In this document: in pieces, positions 17,044 through 25,322 of the stretch
Layout: the number at the start of each line of letters is the position of its first letter
Numbering within the stretch: the first letter of the stretch is position 1
DNA from: an uncultured Oscillospiraceae bacterium
GTDB lineage: Bacteria > Bacillota > Clostridia > Oscillospirales > Oscillospiraceae
Assembly (NCBI GenBank): GCA_947629775.1
Contig: CANRFA010000002.1
Location: 106,338 to 170,337, forward strand
Reading direction: 5' to 3'
DNA: 64,000 bases
Program-made: the position numbers and the translations under genes
The notes under the pieces: generated by a model
Databases searched by the model: none
What the model saw: only the letters and a program-made list of their open reading frames with translations
Told to the model about the DNA's origin: nothing

Positions 17044-17870
17044 ACCTGGAACCTGTTGCGGCAAAGATAAAGGAAGCGGACGCCGTGCTGATCGGAGCCA
17101 GCAATGGACTGTCCATCACGGAAGGGCTCCACCTGTTTGCGGACAACGCGGCCTTTCAGGCGCTGTTTGGGGACTTCAGGCAGAAATACGGTCTGCGGTG
17201 CATCCTGCAGGGAGCCGCGGCCCGCTGGCCCAGCGAGGAGGAGAAGTGGGCCTTCTGGAGCCGCCTCATTCATCACTACTGCGGAACGTATCAGCCCACG
17301 CAGGTCATGAAGGACCTGCGGGCGATTGTGGGCGGGAAGGACTGCTTCGTCCTTACCTCCAACGGAGAGGGCCACTTTGAGATGAGCGGCTTTGATCCGG
17401 AGAAGATCTATGAGATCGAGGGAAACTGGCTGACCATGCAGTGCGCCGCTGCCTGCCATGATACCCTCTATCCCACCCTGGAACTGGCGGAAACGCTGGT
17501 ATCAGCGGAGCGGGATGGCAGGATCCCTGTGGAGCTGGTGCCCCGCTGTCCCCGATGCGGCGGACCCATGTGCATCCACATGGTGGGAGAGAATTTTCTC
17601 CCGGACGATGACGCCCGGATGCGGCTGGAATCGTTCTTTTCCCGGTATCACGGTAAGAAGCTGCTCATCCTGGAATTGGGGATTGGCTGGCGCAACCGCC
17701 TGATCAAGGCCCCGCTGATGCGTCTGACTGCCCGGGAACCCCAGGCGACCTACGTGACCATCAACCTGGGGGAGGTTTACATTGCCCCGGACATCCAGGA
17801 GAAGTCCTTCGGGCTGGACGGTCCGCTCAGCGAAGTGCTGTCCGCTCTGCGGAAGGCCTGCGGGGTTTAA
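17040..17870 (+). CDS. Sirtuin-like protein, class M-type (second of a tandem pair)
   Basis: A 276-residue paralogue of the preceding gene, joined by an ATGA overlap. AVLIGASNGLSITEGLHLF is the NAD-binding region. LTSNGEGHFE stands where the first copy has TTNQDTQF, so the conserved Asp is also gone. EIEGNWLTMQC lacks the catalytic His. Zinc ligands CAAAC and CPRCGG remain. It lacks the 40-residue N-terminal extension of the first copy. The pair may act as a heterodimer with one degenerate partner (inference). A hairpin follows at 17935-17978. Confidence 0.83.
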   Translation: MNLEPVAAKIKEADAVLIGASNGLSITEGLHLFADNAAFQALFGDFRQKYGLRCILQGAAARWPSEEEKWAFWSRLIHHYCGTYQPTQVMKDLRAIVGGKDCFVLTSNGEGHFEMSGFDPEKIYEIEGNWLTMQCAAACHDTLYPTLELAETLVSAERDGRIPVELVPRCPRCGGPMCIHMVGENFLPDDDARMRLESFFSRYHGKKLLILELGIGWRNRLIKAPLMRLTAREPQATYVTINLGEVYIAPDIQEKSFGLDGPLSEVLSALRKACGV

Positions 17871-17934
17871 GCGGCCGGGGGTCCGCTGTGTAAAACTGCG
17901 GGATCCGGCGGCAGTCAATGGGTTTCGGACCAAT

Positions 17935-17978
17935 GCGGAAGGTTCCTGTGTCTCTCCCTGGGACATGGGACCTTCCGC
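17935..17978 (+). terminator. Terminator-like hairpin behind the sirtuin pair
   Basis: GCGGAAGGT (17935-17943) pairs with ACCTTCCGC (17970-17978), extended by three U-G/C-G pairs. TGCGTGTTTCC follows, a weak U-tract. Confidence 0.5.
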
Positions 17979-18121
17979 TGCGTGTTTCCTGTTGCATCCG
18001 GATTCTCACCGCAGCAGGAACGACAGATTCCGGACGCAGAAAGGAACCGGTTTGCTGAGCTTGCGCACAGATTACGGCCCGCAGATCAGAGCCTGTGGCA
18101 CGGTCCCCGGGAGAACCCGGG

Positions 18122-18168
18122 GAAAAAGAAATCCGAACCTGTCTTCCGGAGAGCACGGGTTCGGATTC
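18122..18168 (-). terminator. Intrinsic terminator of tRNA-Leu
   Basis: On the minus strand AATCCGAACC (18158-18167 on plus) pairs with GGTTCGGATT (18130-18139), followed by TCTTTTTCC, 5 nt behind the tRNA 3' end. A second small CCCCGGG/CCCGGGG hairpin abuts it at 18105-18122. Confidence 0.85.
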
Positions 18169-18172
18169 TGTA

Positions 18173-18257
18173 TGGTACGGGTAGTGGGGGTCGAACCCAC
18201 ACGGATCGCTCCACAGGAACCTAAATCCTGCGCGTCTGCCAATTCCGCCATACCCGC
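18173..18257 (-). tRNA. tRNA-Leu (anticodon UAG)
   Basis: An 85-nt class II tRNA read on the minus strand. The acceptor stem GCGGGTA pairs with TACCCGT, the discriminator is A and CCA is encoded. The D-loop is of the GGCGGAATTGGCAGACG type of leucine tRNAs. The anticodon stem CAGGA/TCCTG holds loop TTTAGGT with anticodon TAG. A long variable arm and the T-loop GTTCGACCC follow. The anticodon decodes CUA and wobble CUN codons. Confidence 0.97.
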
Positions 18258-18260
18258 GTA

Positions 18261-18581
18261 TCAGGTTGTTTCTTCTCCGGGATTCCACCGGAACTGTTCC
18301 AGGTCCACCGTGCCATCCAGATGGAAGAGAACGCCTTCCGCCTCCAGCAGGGCCCGCTGGGTTCCCGGCGCGAAGGTGTCAAAGGCGGTCTTGGTGCCGC
18401 CGAAACGGTCCACCACCCGGTGGCAGGGAACAGAAGGGTCCGTGCAGGCCGCCATGGCGGAGCCCACAATCCGGGAAGCGCGAGGGGAGCCGGCCAGCAG
18501 GGCCAGCTGTCCATAGGTGGCTACCCTTCCCTCCGGAATCTGACGGACAAGAGCCCAGACCCGCCGGTAGAAACTGTCCAT
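18261..18581 (-). CDS. MGMT-family alkylguanine transferase-like protein, single domain
   Basis: A 106-residue protein containing only the DNA-binding/active-site domain of O6-methylguanine-DNA methyltransferases. TYGQLALLAGSPRASRIVGSA is the recognition helix region, and VPCHRVV holds Cys53, the alkyl acceptor. The N-terminal ribonuclease-like domain of Ogt/AdaB is absent. In alkyltransferase-like (ATL) proteins the acceptor Cys is replaced, often by Trp; here Cys is kept, so repair activity is possible. The stop lies only 3 nt before the tRNA-Leu 5' end and both share one promoter. Confidence 0.88.
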   Translation of the reverse strand: MDSFYRRVWALVRQIPEGRVATYGQLALLAGSPRASRIVGSAMAACTDPSVPCHRVVDRFGGTKTAFDTFAPGTQRALLEAEGVLFHLDGTVDLEQFRWNPGEETT

Positions 18582-18635
18582 CCTGTCTGTCCCCCGATTC
18601 CGCCCCGGGAAGGGTCCGCAAAAACCGCAGGGAGT

Positions 18636-18664
18636 ATTCTAGCATCCGGGCGGGAGCTTGTCAA
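18636..18664 (-). promoter_or_regulatory. Promoter of the MGMT-like gene and tRNA-Leu
   Basis: Minus strand TTGACA (18659-18664), a 17-nt spacer and TAGAAT (18636-18641). No other promoter is seen before the tRNA. Confidence 0.8.
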
Positions 18665-18921
18665 GCCGGGATTTGCAGAAATGCGGATTTTCGCAAAGCG
18701 GCAGGAAGAAGCCGGTTCTCCTGGAGCGGGAAGGAGCGAGCGCACCGGGCAGGGGCCGGGAGCGTGACCTGGGGGGAGCCGGCAGAGTGCGGGGAACGGA
18801 ATTTCGGGAAGGAGCCTGCCGCTGAACCGGAACGTTCTGCAGGTCCGGAGAACGCTGCGGCCATTTGGCCTCCGTATGGTTCACGGCGTTTGGGGGCATA
18901 CTGCCCCCGGAGGTGAAGACA

Positions 18922-19110
18922 ATGGACGCAATGGATCTTCCTTTGGGATTCAGCATGGCGCTGGCCATGAACAGCTCTGCCAGGCGGGCCTTCGAATCCC
19001 TGACGGACGAAGAGAAGCGGCAGGTGCTGGAGCGTACCCACGGGGTGCGCTCCAAAGAGGAGATGCGGGGCCTGGTGAACAGTCTGCTGGGCCCGGAAGG
19101 CCTGTTCTGA
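18922..19110 (+). CDS. Small conserved-type hypothetical protein (62 residues)
   Basis: A 62-residue protein with GGAGGTG 6 nt before its ATG. The pattern LPLGFSMALAMNSSARRAFESLTDEEKRQVLERTHGVRS (residues 5-43) followed by KEEMRGLV matches short helical proteins I recall as widespread but uncharacterised in Clostridia. It is predicted to be two or three amphipathic helices with no membrane segment. Function unknown. It is convergent with the SNF2 gene across a shared hairpin. The 340 nt upstream (18582-18908) hold only the minus-strand promoter of the MGMT-like gene. Confidence 0.75.
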   Translation: MDAMDLPLGFSMALAMNSSARRAFESLTDEEKRQVLERTHGVRSKEEMRGLVNSLLGPEGLF

Positions 19111-19150
19111 ACAGGAAGAGCGGGAGAGAAAATCCCCTGCCGGAACGGAA

Positions 19151-19190
19151 AGAGCTCCCCTTCGCGGAATGCGCCGCGGCGGGGAGCTCT
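19151..19190. terminator. Bidirectional terminator hairpin
   Basis: AGAGCTCCCC (19151-19160) and GGGGAGCTCT (19181-19190) form a perfect 10-bp stem. On the minus strand it is followed by TTCCGTTCC. It serves the SNF2 gene and perhaps the 62-residue gene. Confidence 0.6.
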
Positions 19191-19207
19191 CTGCGTATGG
19201 GGAAAGG

Positions 19208-22200
19208 TTATTCCAGCAGGCCCAGCAGGTCGTCCCTTGACATGGAGAGCAGGCTCTGTCCGGTTCCGGCGGAGAGAGCGTCCATGAGGCCGGCCTTCTC
19301 CTGCTGCAGTTCCATGATTTTTTCCTCGATGGTGTTCTCGGTGATGAGGCGGAAGACCTGGACTGTGTTTTCCTGGCCGATGCGGTAGGCGCGGTCCGTG
19401 GCCTGGTCCTGGGCAGCCTGGTTCCACCAGGGATCGAAGTGAATGACCACGTCGGCGGAGGTGAGGTTGAGGCCGGTGCCTCCGGCCTTCAGGGAGATCA
19501 GGAAGATGGAGACCCGGTGGTTGTTGAACTCCCGGACCAGCCGGGCGCGGGATTCCTTGGAGGTGGAACCCTGCAGGGTGTAGGAGGAGATGTTCATGGC
19601 CTTCAGGCGCGTGCGGATGCGGTCCAGCATGGTGGTGAACTGGGAGAAGAGCAGAATCTGGTGTCCGCCCTCCACCAGGGTGGAGCAGAGCTCCATACAG
19701 GCGTCCAGTTTGCTGGTGGGACCTTCGTAGTTCTCAAAGCAGAGGCCGGGATCGCAGCAGATTTCCCGCAGCTGGGTAAGACCGGCCAGAAGGCGCATCT
19801 TACCCACCTGGACGCCTCCGCTTCCGCCGCCATTGGCGGCGTCCAGTATCCGCTTGCAGGTGGCGTGATAGACCATGAGCTCCCGTTCGGAGAGGGAGAT
19901 GCGCTGCACCAGCTCGATCTTGGGCGGCAGCTCCTTGAGCACGTCCTTTTTCAGCCGGCGCAGCATGAAGGGCTGTACCAGGCGGCGCAGCTGATCCAGG
20001 GCCTGGGGATCCTTGCTCATCACAGCGGGACGTTCCAGTTTTTCCAGGAAGGTGCGGTGAGAGAAGAGGTAGCCGGGCATGAGAAAATCGAAGAGGTTCC
20101 ACAGTTCGCTGAGCCGGTTCTCGATGGGAGTGCCGGTGAGGATGAAGCGCTGGCGGCAGTCGATCATCTTCACGGCGTGTGAGATCTGGGTGGAACTGTT
20201 CTTGATGAACTGTCCCTCGTCCAGAGTGCAGCAGTAGAAATGGAAGGGGGCGTAGTGCTCGATATCTTGACGCAGCAGTTCGTAGGAGGTGATGGCCACA
20301 TCCACGCTCTCCAGCTTCTTCATGCGCCGGGCGCGCTCCGCGGCGGGCCCGATGACCGCTACGACCTGCAGATGCGGCGCGAATTTGGAAAATTCGTCCA
20401 TCCAGTTGAGGACCAGGGAGGACGGGCAGACCACCAGACTGGGTGCGCCGGTGCTGGAGCGGGGGGAGGAGGCGAAGAAGGAGATCATCTGCAGGGTCTT
20501 TCCCAGTCCCATGTCGTCCGCGAGGATGCCGCAGAAGCCGCAGCTCTCCAGGGTCTTCAGCCACTGGTATCCCTGGAGCTGATAGGGCCGCAGGAGAGAC
20601 GCCACGCAGTCGGGCGGGGAGTAGTCGCTGTCCGAGAAGGACCTGAAGTTGCGGACCATGGAACGGAACTGGTTGTCCCGGGTGAGGCGGAAGCCATCCT
20701 GGTCCGTGAACGCGCTGTCCAGGTAAAGAGCCCGGAAGGCCGGCAGCTCGATGGTGCCCTTTTTCAGCTGATCCCCGGTGAGGCGCAGCATGTGGGCCAC
20801 CTCGGCCAGGCGCTCCAGCGGCGAGCCGTCCAGAGCCAGGTAGCGGCCGTCCTTCAGCCGGTAGTAGCGCAGCTTTTTCAGCATGCTCTCGTAGAGATCA
20901 TCCAGTTCCTCCAGAGGAAAGTCTCCGGAATCGATGTCCAGGGTCAGTTTGCTGTTGCGGATGGAGATCCCCACTCGAGGGGAGACAGGCAGAAGGCGCC
21001 GTTTGCGCAGACGCTCGGAGATGAACACGTCGCCCCGGTTGCTGAAGGCGTCCAGGGAGGAGCTGAGAAAGTCGAAAATGGCGTCGTCGCCGGACAGGCG
21101 GAAGGGGGCTTCCCTGTTCTCCCGGTTCGGGAAGAAGGATCTGGCGAAATCCAGGGAGTTCTGTTCGCTCACCAGGTCCCGGCGGATGCCCTCGGGGTTC
21201 GCCAGACTGTCATGGCCGGAGATTTCCCGGTCGCCGTAGAGGAAGCCGATCTTTAGGGTGAGGGCGTCCCGCACCAGATCGAAGTAGAAGCGGGTGTAGC
21301 ACTCGTCCGGCACGTACTGGTCCAGAATGGAGCCGTCGGTCTCCAGGTTGGCGCAGTTCTGCAGGTCCGGCAGGACGCAGGAACAGAAGCCGGGCATATC
21401 CGCGTCCGAGAAGAGGAAGCGCTCCTGCCGCAGGGACAGCAGGGGATAGATACTCTCCCGGAAGGTGGCGGAACAGCGAAGCAGGGCTCCCTGTCCGTAT
21501 GCGTAGAGGTTGGAGCGGGTGGAAAAGTAGACGGTATCTTCCGGGAACTTGAGGGTCATCTGGGTGCCGGTGGCGATCCTGGACAGACGGATATGGATCT
21601 CCGGATCTCCCTCCCGGACCGTGATGGGAAGAGTGGTGCTGGAGTTCCCGCCGGCGAGGGTATAGACCTGGGGGAACGAGGTCAGCAGAGTAAAGAGGGA
21701 GTCAAAGGCGGGGCCGTCCAGGACAATCTCCGAGCGGAGACTGCCGTGGGGCCAGCCGGGGATCACGTTCTGCCGGGTGACTCCCATGGTGCGGAACTGA
21801 GGAAACTGGTCCATCAGCAGCCCGATCAGCTGCTGGGAGGGGAGATCGAAGTTGTGAAGGGAGTGGTTGATGGCCAGATTCCGTCCGTAGATCAGGGTTT
21901 TCTTTCGCTCCACCGCTTCCAGGAAGGATTGGATGTCCCGGATCACGTACATGCGTTTGATACCGAGGGCCAGAGAGAGGGCGGGAAAGCCGTTTCCGTC
22001 GCTGAAACCGGTGAGCCGGGGGGAGAGGTGACAGTCGCCGACGGTGGAGAAGGAGAGAGCCTTCCGGCGGGACCGGTCCAGATAGAGTTCCAGCAGGCGC
22101 CGGGCGTTATCGTCGCTGGTGGTGTGAAGCGGGGACGAGAAGCTCTTCTGGCGAATGCGAGGGGCGTCCGGCCCGATGGAGGCCAGCAGGGCCGCCGCCA

Positions 22201-22456
22201 CATGGGAGCAGGCGCCGGTGGAGGCGAAGTCCTTGCAGGTGCAGGTGGCGCTGAGACTGCACAGGCTCTGCTCCAGATTCAGCTGTACAGTCACCGGGCA
22301 GTCCCGGACCTGGCAGACGATTTCGGTGGCAGGTCCGCACTCCGTAATCTGAAGGTTCTTAACCTCGTGGTTCAGGTAGAGGGCCTGTCCCAGATAGTAG
22401 TTCTGGAAGTCGTCCGCGGCGAACAGTTCCTTGATGTTTTTCAGAGAAGGCAACAT
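19208..22456 (-). CDS. SWIM-domain SNF2-family DNA translocase/helicase
   Basis: A 1082-residue SNF2 ATPase. Residues 45-95 hold a SWIM zinc finger (CTCKDF...GACSHVAAALL). Residues 100-590 are the helicase-associated region of bacterial SNF2 proteins. The motor begins near residue 610: Walker A ADDMGLGKTLQM, motif II LDEGQFIKN (DEGQ rather than DEAH), motif III LTGTPIENRLSELW, then the C-terminal lobe with SQFTTMLDRI, GGTGLNLTSADVV and QATDRAYRIGQ. It acts on DNA-bound proteins or chromatin-like complexes; the partner is unknown. ATG 22456 is chosen; a TTG at 22465 is in frame and neither has a strong binding site. Divergent from the GH2 gene. Confidence 0.93.
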   Translation of the reverse strand: MLPSLKNIKELFAADDFQNYYLGQALYLNHEVKNLQITECGPATEIVCQVRDCPVTVQLNLEQSLCSLSATCTCKDFASTGACSHVAAALLASIGPDAPRIRQKSFSSPLHTTSDDNARRLLELYLDRSRRKALSFSTVGDCHLSPRLTGFSDGNGFPALSLALGIKRMYVIRDIQSFLEAVERKKTLIYGRNLAINHSLHNFDLPSQQLIGLLMDQFPQFRTMGVTRQNVIPGWPHGSLRSEIVLDGPAFDSLFTLLTSFPQVYTLAGGNSSTTLPITVREGDPEIHIRLSRIATGTQMTLKFPEDTVYFSTRSNLYAYGQGALLRCSATFRESIYPLLSLRQERFLFSDADMPGFCSCVLPDLQNCANLETDGSILDQYVPDECYTRFYFDLVRDALTLKIGFLYGDREISGHDSLANPEGIRRDLVSEQNSLDFARSFFPNRENREAPFRLSGDDAIFDFLSSSLDAFSNRGDVFISERLRKRRLLPVSPRVGISIRNSKLTLDIDSGDFPLEELDDLYESMLKKLRYYRLKDGRYLALDGSPLERLAEVAHMLRLTGDQLKKGTIELPAFRALYLDSAFTDQDGFRLTRDNQFRSMVRNFRSFSDSDYSPPDCVASLLRPYQLQGYQWLKTLESCGFCGILADDMGLGKTLQMISFFASSPRSSTGAPSLVVCPSSLVLNWMDEFSKFAPHLQVVAVIGPAAERARRMKKLESVDVAITSYELLRQDIEHYAPFHFYCCTLDEGQFIKNSSTQISHAVKMIDCRQRFILTGTPIENRLSELWNLFDFLMPGYLFSHRTFLEKLERPAVMSKDPQALDQLRRLVQPFMLRRLKKDVLKELPPKIELVQRISLSERELMVYHATCKRILDAANGGGSGGVQVGKMRLLAGLTQLREICCDPGLCFENYEGPTSKLDACMELCSTLVEGGHQILLFSQFTTMLDRIRTRLKAMNISSYTLQGSTSKESRARLVREFNNHRVSIFLISLKAGGTGLNLTSADVVIHFDPWWNQAAQDQATDRAYRIGQENTVQVFRLITENTIEEKIMELQQEKAGLMDALSAGTGQSLLSMSRDDLLGLLE

Positions 22457-22696
22457 GATGATCAACCGCCGTTTCGTTCAGACTGGGCAGAAGGTGGGTC
22501 CGGTCCCGGGAGCCATGGGAGCGCTCGTCTGGAGGACCGGCGCGCTTCGTCCGTTTCCCGGCGGAAGCCGGGGGGAAGAAGCATGCAGTTCCCTCCATAA
22601 TAACATTTCGGGAATGGCATGTCAAGCTGTTGAAGTCCGGAAACCGGGACCGGAGAGCGCTGTCCCGGAAAAAAGCCTCCAGGGGGGCCGCGCCTC

Positions 22697-22725
22697 TTGC
22701 GCCGGAGTCGAAGCCGGGGTAAAAT
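22697..22725 (+). promoter_or_regulatory. Promoter of the GH2 gene
   Basis: TTGCGC (22697-22702), a 17-nt spacer and TAAAAT (22720-22725), 30 nt before the GTG start. Confidence 0.6.
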
Positions 22726-22754
22726 GGGAGAAAGACGACAAGGAGGCGCGTGGA

Positions 22755-24413
22755 GTGGGAAGCTGGGATACGGAATATCCCCGTCCGCAGCTGCGGAGGG
22801 AGAGCTTTCTGGCGCTGCACAACGGGTGGAAACTGAACGGACGTCCGATTACCCTTCCCTGGCCGCCCCAGGCTGCCCTGTCCGGGTATACGGGTACGGT
22901 GGGAGAGCGGCTGGAGTATGAGACGTCCTTTGTGCTTCCCTGGGATTTTGTGCCGGATGGGCACCGGGTGCTGCTTCATTTCGGCGCGGTGGACCAGATT
23001 GCCCGGGTGGAGCTCAACGGCCGCCGGGTGACCGTCCACGAAGGGGGCTATCTGCCCTTCGCCGCGGACGTCACGGACCTGCTGCGGGAGGGAGAGAACA
23101 CCCTGATCGTACATGGGAAGGACGCGCTTTCCCACGACTATCCCTACGGCAAGCAGCACGCCAGGCCCCACGGAATGTGGTACACCCCGGTGTCCGGCAT
23201 CTGGCAGACCGTGTGGCTGGAGGCGGTGCCGGAGCGGGGCGCCGTGATGGGAATCCGGGTGACGCCGGGTCTCTCGGGCATCACCCTGGAGGTGGACACG
23301 GCGGCGACGGAGTACATGGTCCGTATCCCGCAGGCCCACCTGCGCCAGACCTTCCGGGGACGGAGCAACCGGATCGTGATTCCGGAGCCCCACCTGTGGA
23401 CCCCGGAGGATCCCTTCCTCTACGATCTGGTGATCACCACGGATACGGACCGGGTGCGCAGCTATTTCGCCCTGCGGACGGTGACCACCCGGCAGATCGG
23501 GGGACATACCCGGCTGTGCCTCAACGGGGAGCCGGTTTTCCTCCACGGGGTTCTGGATCAGGGATACTTTCAGGACGGGCTCTTCCTGCCCGGGGACCCC
23601 GAGGAGTACGAGCGGGACATCCAGCGGATGAAGGAACTGGGATACAACACCCTGCGCAAGCACGTGAAGATCGAGCCGGAAGCATTTTATTATGCCTGTG
23701 ACCGGCTGGGAATGCTGGTGCTGCAGGACATGGTGAACGCCGGTTCCTATGACTACGTCCGGGATACGGTGCTGCCTACCCTGGGGCAGAAGAAGCGGGG
23801 AGATACCCGCCGCCGGGTTTCGCCCCGGCGCCGGCAGATCTTCGAGCGGCATGTGCGGGATACCATCTCCCATCTGTACAGCCATCCCTGCGTGGTGGGC
23901 TACACGATCTTCAACGAGGGCTGGGGCCAGTACGACTCGGACCGCATCTACCGGGACTGCAAAAGGGCGGATCCCACCCGCTTTTTTGTCAGCACGTCCG
24001 GATGGTTCGCCCAGAAGGAGAGCGACGCGCAGAGCGAGCACATCTACTTCCGTAACGAGGTTCTGCGGGCCACAAAGCCAGGGCAGTTCCTGCTGCTCAG
24101 CGAGTGCGGCGGCTTTTCCCGCCGGGTGCCCGGCCATGTGACGGAGGAGCGGAAGAACTACGGGTACGGAAAGACGGAGGAGACCGAGGAAGGGCTCACC
24201 GCCCGGATCTGCGCCCTCTACCGGGAAATGGTGCTCCCCTCGGTTTCGCGGGGGCTGTGCGGCTGCATCTACACCCAGCTCAGCGACGTGGAAGGGGAGA
24301 CCAACGGTCTGTACACCTGGGACCGGCAGGTCTGCAAGGTGAAGAAGAGCGCGCTGACGGATATGGCGACCGCCATCCGCAAGGCCTTTCGGCAGGCGAC
24401 CCGGGGACAGTGA
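22755..24413 (+). CDS. Short glycoside hydrolase family 2 enzyme
   Basis: A 552-residue GH2 protein. The jelly-roll sugar-binding domain is in residues 15-160 (YETSFVLPWDF, VELNGRRVTVHEGGYLPF), an Ig-like domain follows to about 255, and a TIM barrel comes next. FNEGWGQ carries the acid/base Glu388 and LLLSECGG the nucleophile Glu450. The protein ends with the barrel, lacking the extra C-terminal domains of LacZ, and has no signal peptide. Beta-galactosidase, beta-glucuronidase and mannosidase are all possible. The GTG start is 8 nt behind AAGGAGG; upstream in-frame codons lie before the promoter. It is isolated, with no sugar transporter nearby. Confidence 0.9.
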   Translation: MGSWDTEYPRPQLRRESFLALHNGWKLNGRPITLPWPPQAALSGYTGTVGERLEYETSFVLPWDFVPDGHRVLLHFGAVDQIARVELNGRRVTVHEGGYLPFAADVTDLLREGENTLIVHGKDALSHDYPYGKQHARPHGMWYTPVSGIWQTVWLEAVPERGAVMGIRVTPGLSGITLEVDTAATEYMVRIPQAHLRQTFRGRSNRIVIPEPHLWTPEDPFLYDLVITTDTDRVRSYFALRTVTTRQIGGHTRLCLNGEPVFLHGVLDQGYFQDGLFLPGDPEEYERDIQRMKELGYNTLRKHVKIEPEAFYYACDRLGMLVLQDMVNAGSYDYVRDTVLPTLGQKKRGDTRRRVSPRRRQIFERHVRDTISHLYSHPCVVGYTIFNEGWGQYDSDRIYRDCKRADPTRFFVSTSGWFAQKESDAQSEHIYFRNEVLRATKPGQFLLLSECGGFSRRVPGHVTEERKNYGYGKTEETEEGLTARICALYREMVLPSVSRGLCGCIYTQLSDVEGETNGLYTWDRQVCKVKKSALTDMATAIRKAFRQATRGQ

Positions 24414-24419
24414 AGAGGA

Positions 24420-24459
24420 ACAGCCGGACAGGGCCGCGTCTGCGACTCCGTCCGGCTGT
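24420..24459. terminator. Hairpin between GH2 and a convergent gene
   Basis: ACAGCCGGAC (24420-24429) pairs perfectly with GTCCGGCTGT (24450-24459), followed on plus by CTGTTCC. Loop 20 nt. Probably bidirectional. Confidence 0.55.
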
Positions 24460-24527
24460 CTGTTCCGGGATTGGTTTGCGCCCGGGAAGAAAAGCGGGGT
24501 TCCGCCCCATCCTGCACCCGAAGCGGG

Positions 24528-25220
24528 TCAGGAGGGGGTATCGGGGGACGCGGCCTTTTTCCTGCCCCGGGTGATCTTTTTCGGAAGCTCCCGGGCTTCG
24601 GGACGGAAGTTGTAGCGGTCCATCTCGCCTTCGTAGCCGCAGACGCCCATGCGGGGGGAGTTGGTGATGGCACTCATCATGTCGTAGCCGTACTCCCCGT
24701 CGTGCTGCTCTGCGCACTCCTCGCAGACATAGGGGTCGTCTTCGTCATACACGAGTTCCGTCAGGATATACGCGGCCGGCTTTCCGCACTGCCGGCAGGG
24801 GTATTCCATGGGGACGTTGCGGGCCACCAGGTCCACCTTATCGAAGGGGAGGGGAACGTGGTCCACGACGGTGAGGAGACACTCGGTGGTGGAGCCGAAG
24901 TCGTACTGATGGATCAGCTTCACGTCCGGGTCCGCATCTGCCCAGGGAATGGAAAGAGGGAGTTCGAAGCGGTCTCCTTGCACGTTGAACTCGCTCAGAT
25001 GGTTGCAGCATTCCAGCCAGATGTCCCGCAGGAACTGGTCCATATCCCCCAGAGTGCAGGTGAGGGGAGCAGCCACGTAGAGCCAGTAGAGGTCGGACTC
25101 CACCTTGACCAGGGCGCAGGGTGTGGCGCCCTCCTGGACATGGTACTTCATGATGTGATTTTTCATGGCGCTTTTGCTCAGTTCGGCGCCGCAGAGATAG
25201 CAGTAGCCTTTCAACTGCAT
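24528..25220 (-). CDS. pRiA4b ORF-3-like zinc-binding protein
   Basis: A 230-residue protein. An N-terminal zinc finger (GYCYLCGAELSKSAMKNHI) is followed by the pRiA4b ORF-3/TnpR-passenger-type domain. Family marks are DQFLRDIWLECCNHLSEF and IHQYDFGSTTECLLTVV. A second zinc ribbon (CRQCGKPA...YVCEECAEQH) and a basic tail complete it. The family is often annotated as an insertion-sequence passenger, but stand-alone chromosomal copies are frequent in Clostridia and their role is unknown. The ATG at 25220 has GGAGAG upstream, and its own promoter lies at the end of the MATE gene. Confidence 0.8.
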   Translation of the reverse strand: MQLKGYCYLCGAELSKSAMKNHIMKYHVQEGATPCALVKVESDLYWLYVAAPLTCTLGDMDQFLRDIWLECCNHLSEFNVQGDRFELPLSIPWADADPDVKLIHQYDFGSTTECLLTVVDHVPLPFDKVDLVARNVPMEYPCRQCGKPAAYILTELVYDEDDPYVCEECAEQHDGEYGYDMMSAITNSPRMGVCGYEGEMDRYNFRPEARELPKKITRGRKKAASPDTPS

Positions 25221-25293
25221 GATGGCTCTCTCCTTTTTCTGTCTCATGCTCCGCCCGGTTTGGGAGGAGGGAGAGGAAAATGCTGGTGCAACC

Positions 25294-25322
25294 AGTATAG
25301 CACTGTTGGAGGGGGTGGTCAA
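25294..25322 (-). promoter_or_regulatory. Promoter of the pRiA4b-like gene
   Basis: Minus strand TTGACC (25317-25322), a 17-nt spacer and TATACT (25294-25299). It overlaps the stop codon of the MATE gene. Confidence 0.75.

Noticed and set aside
24528..25220. Insertion sequence because of the pRiA4b/TnpR-passenger name
   Set aside because: No transposase, inverted repeats or target duplication around it; the gene has its own promoter.
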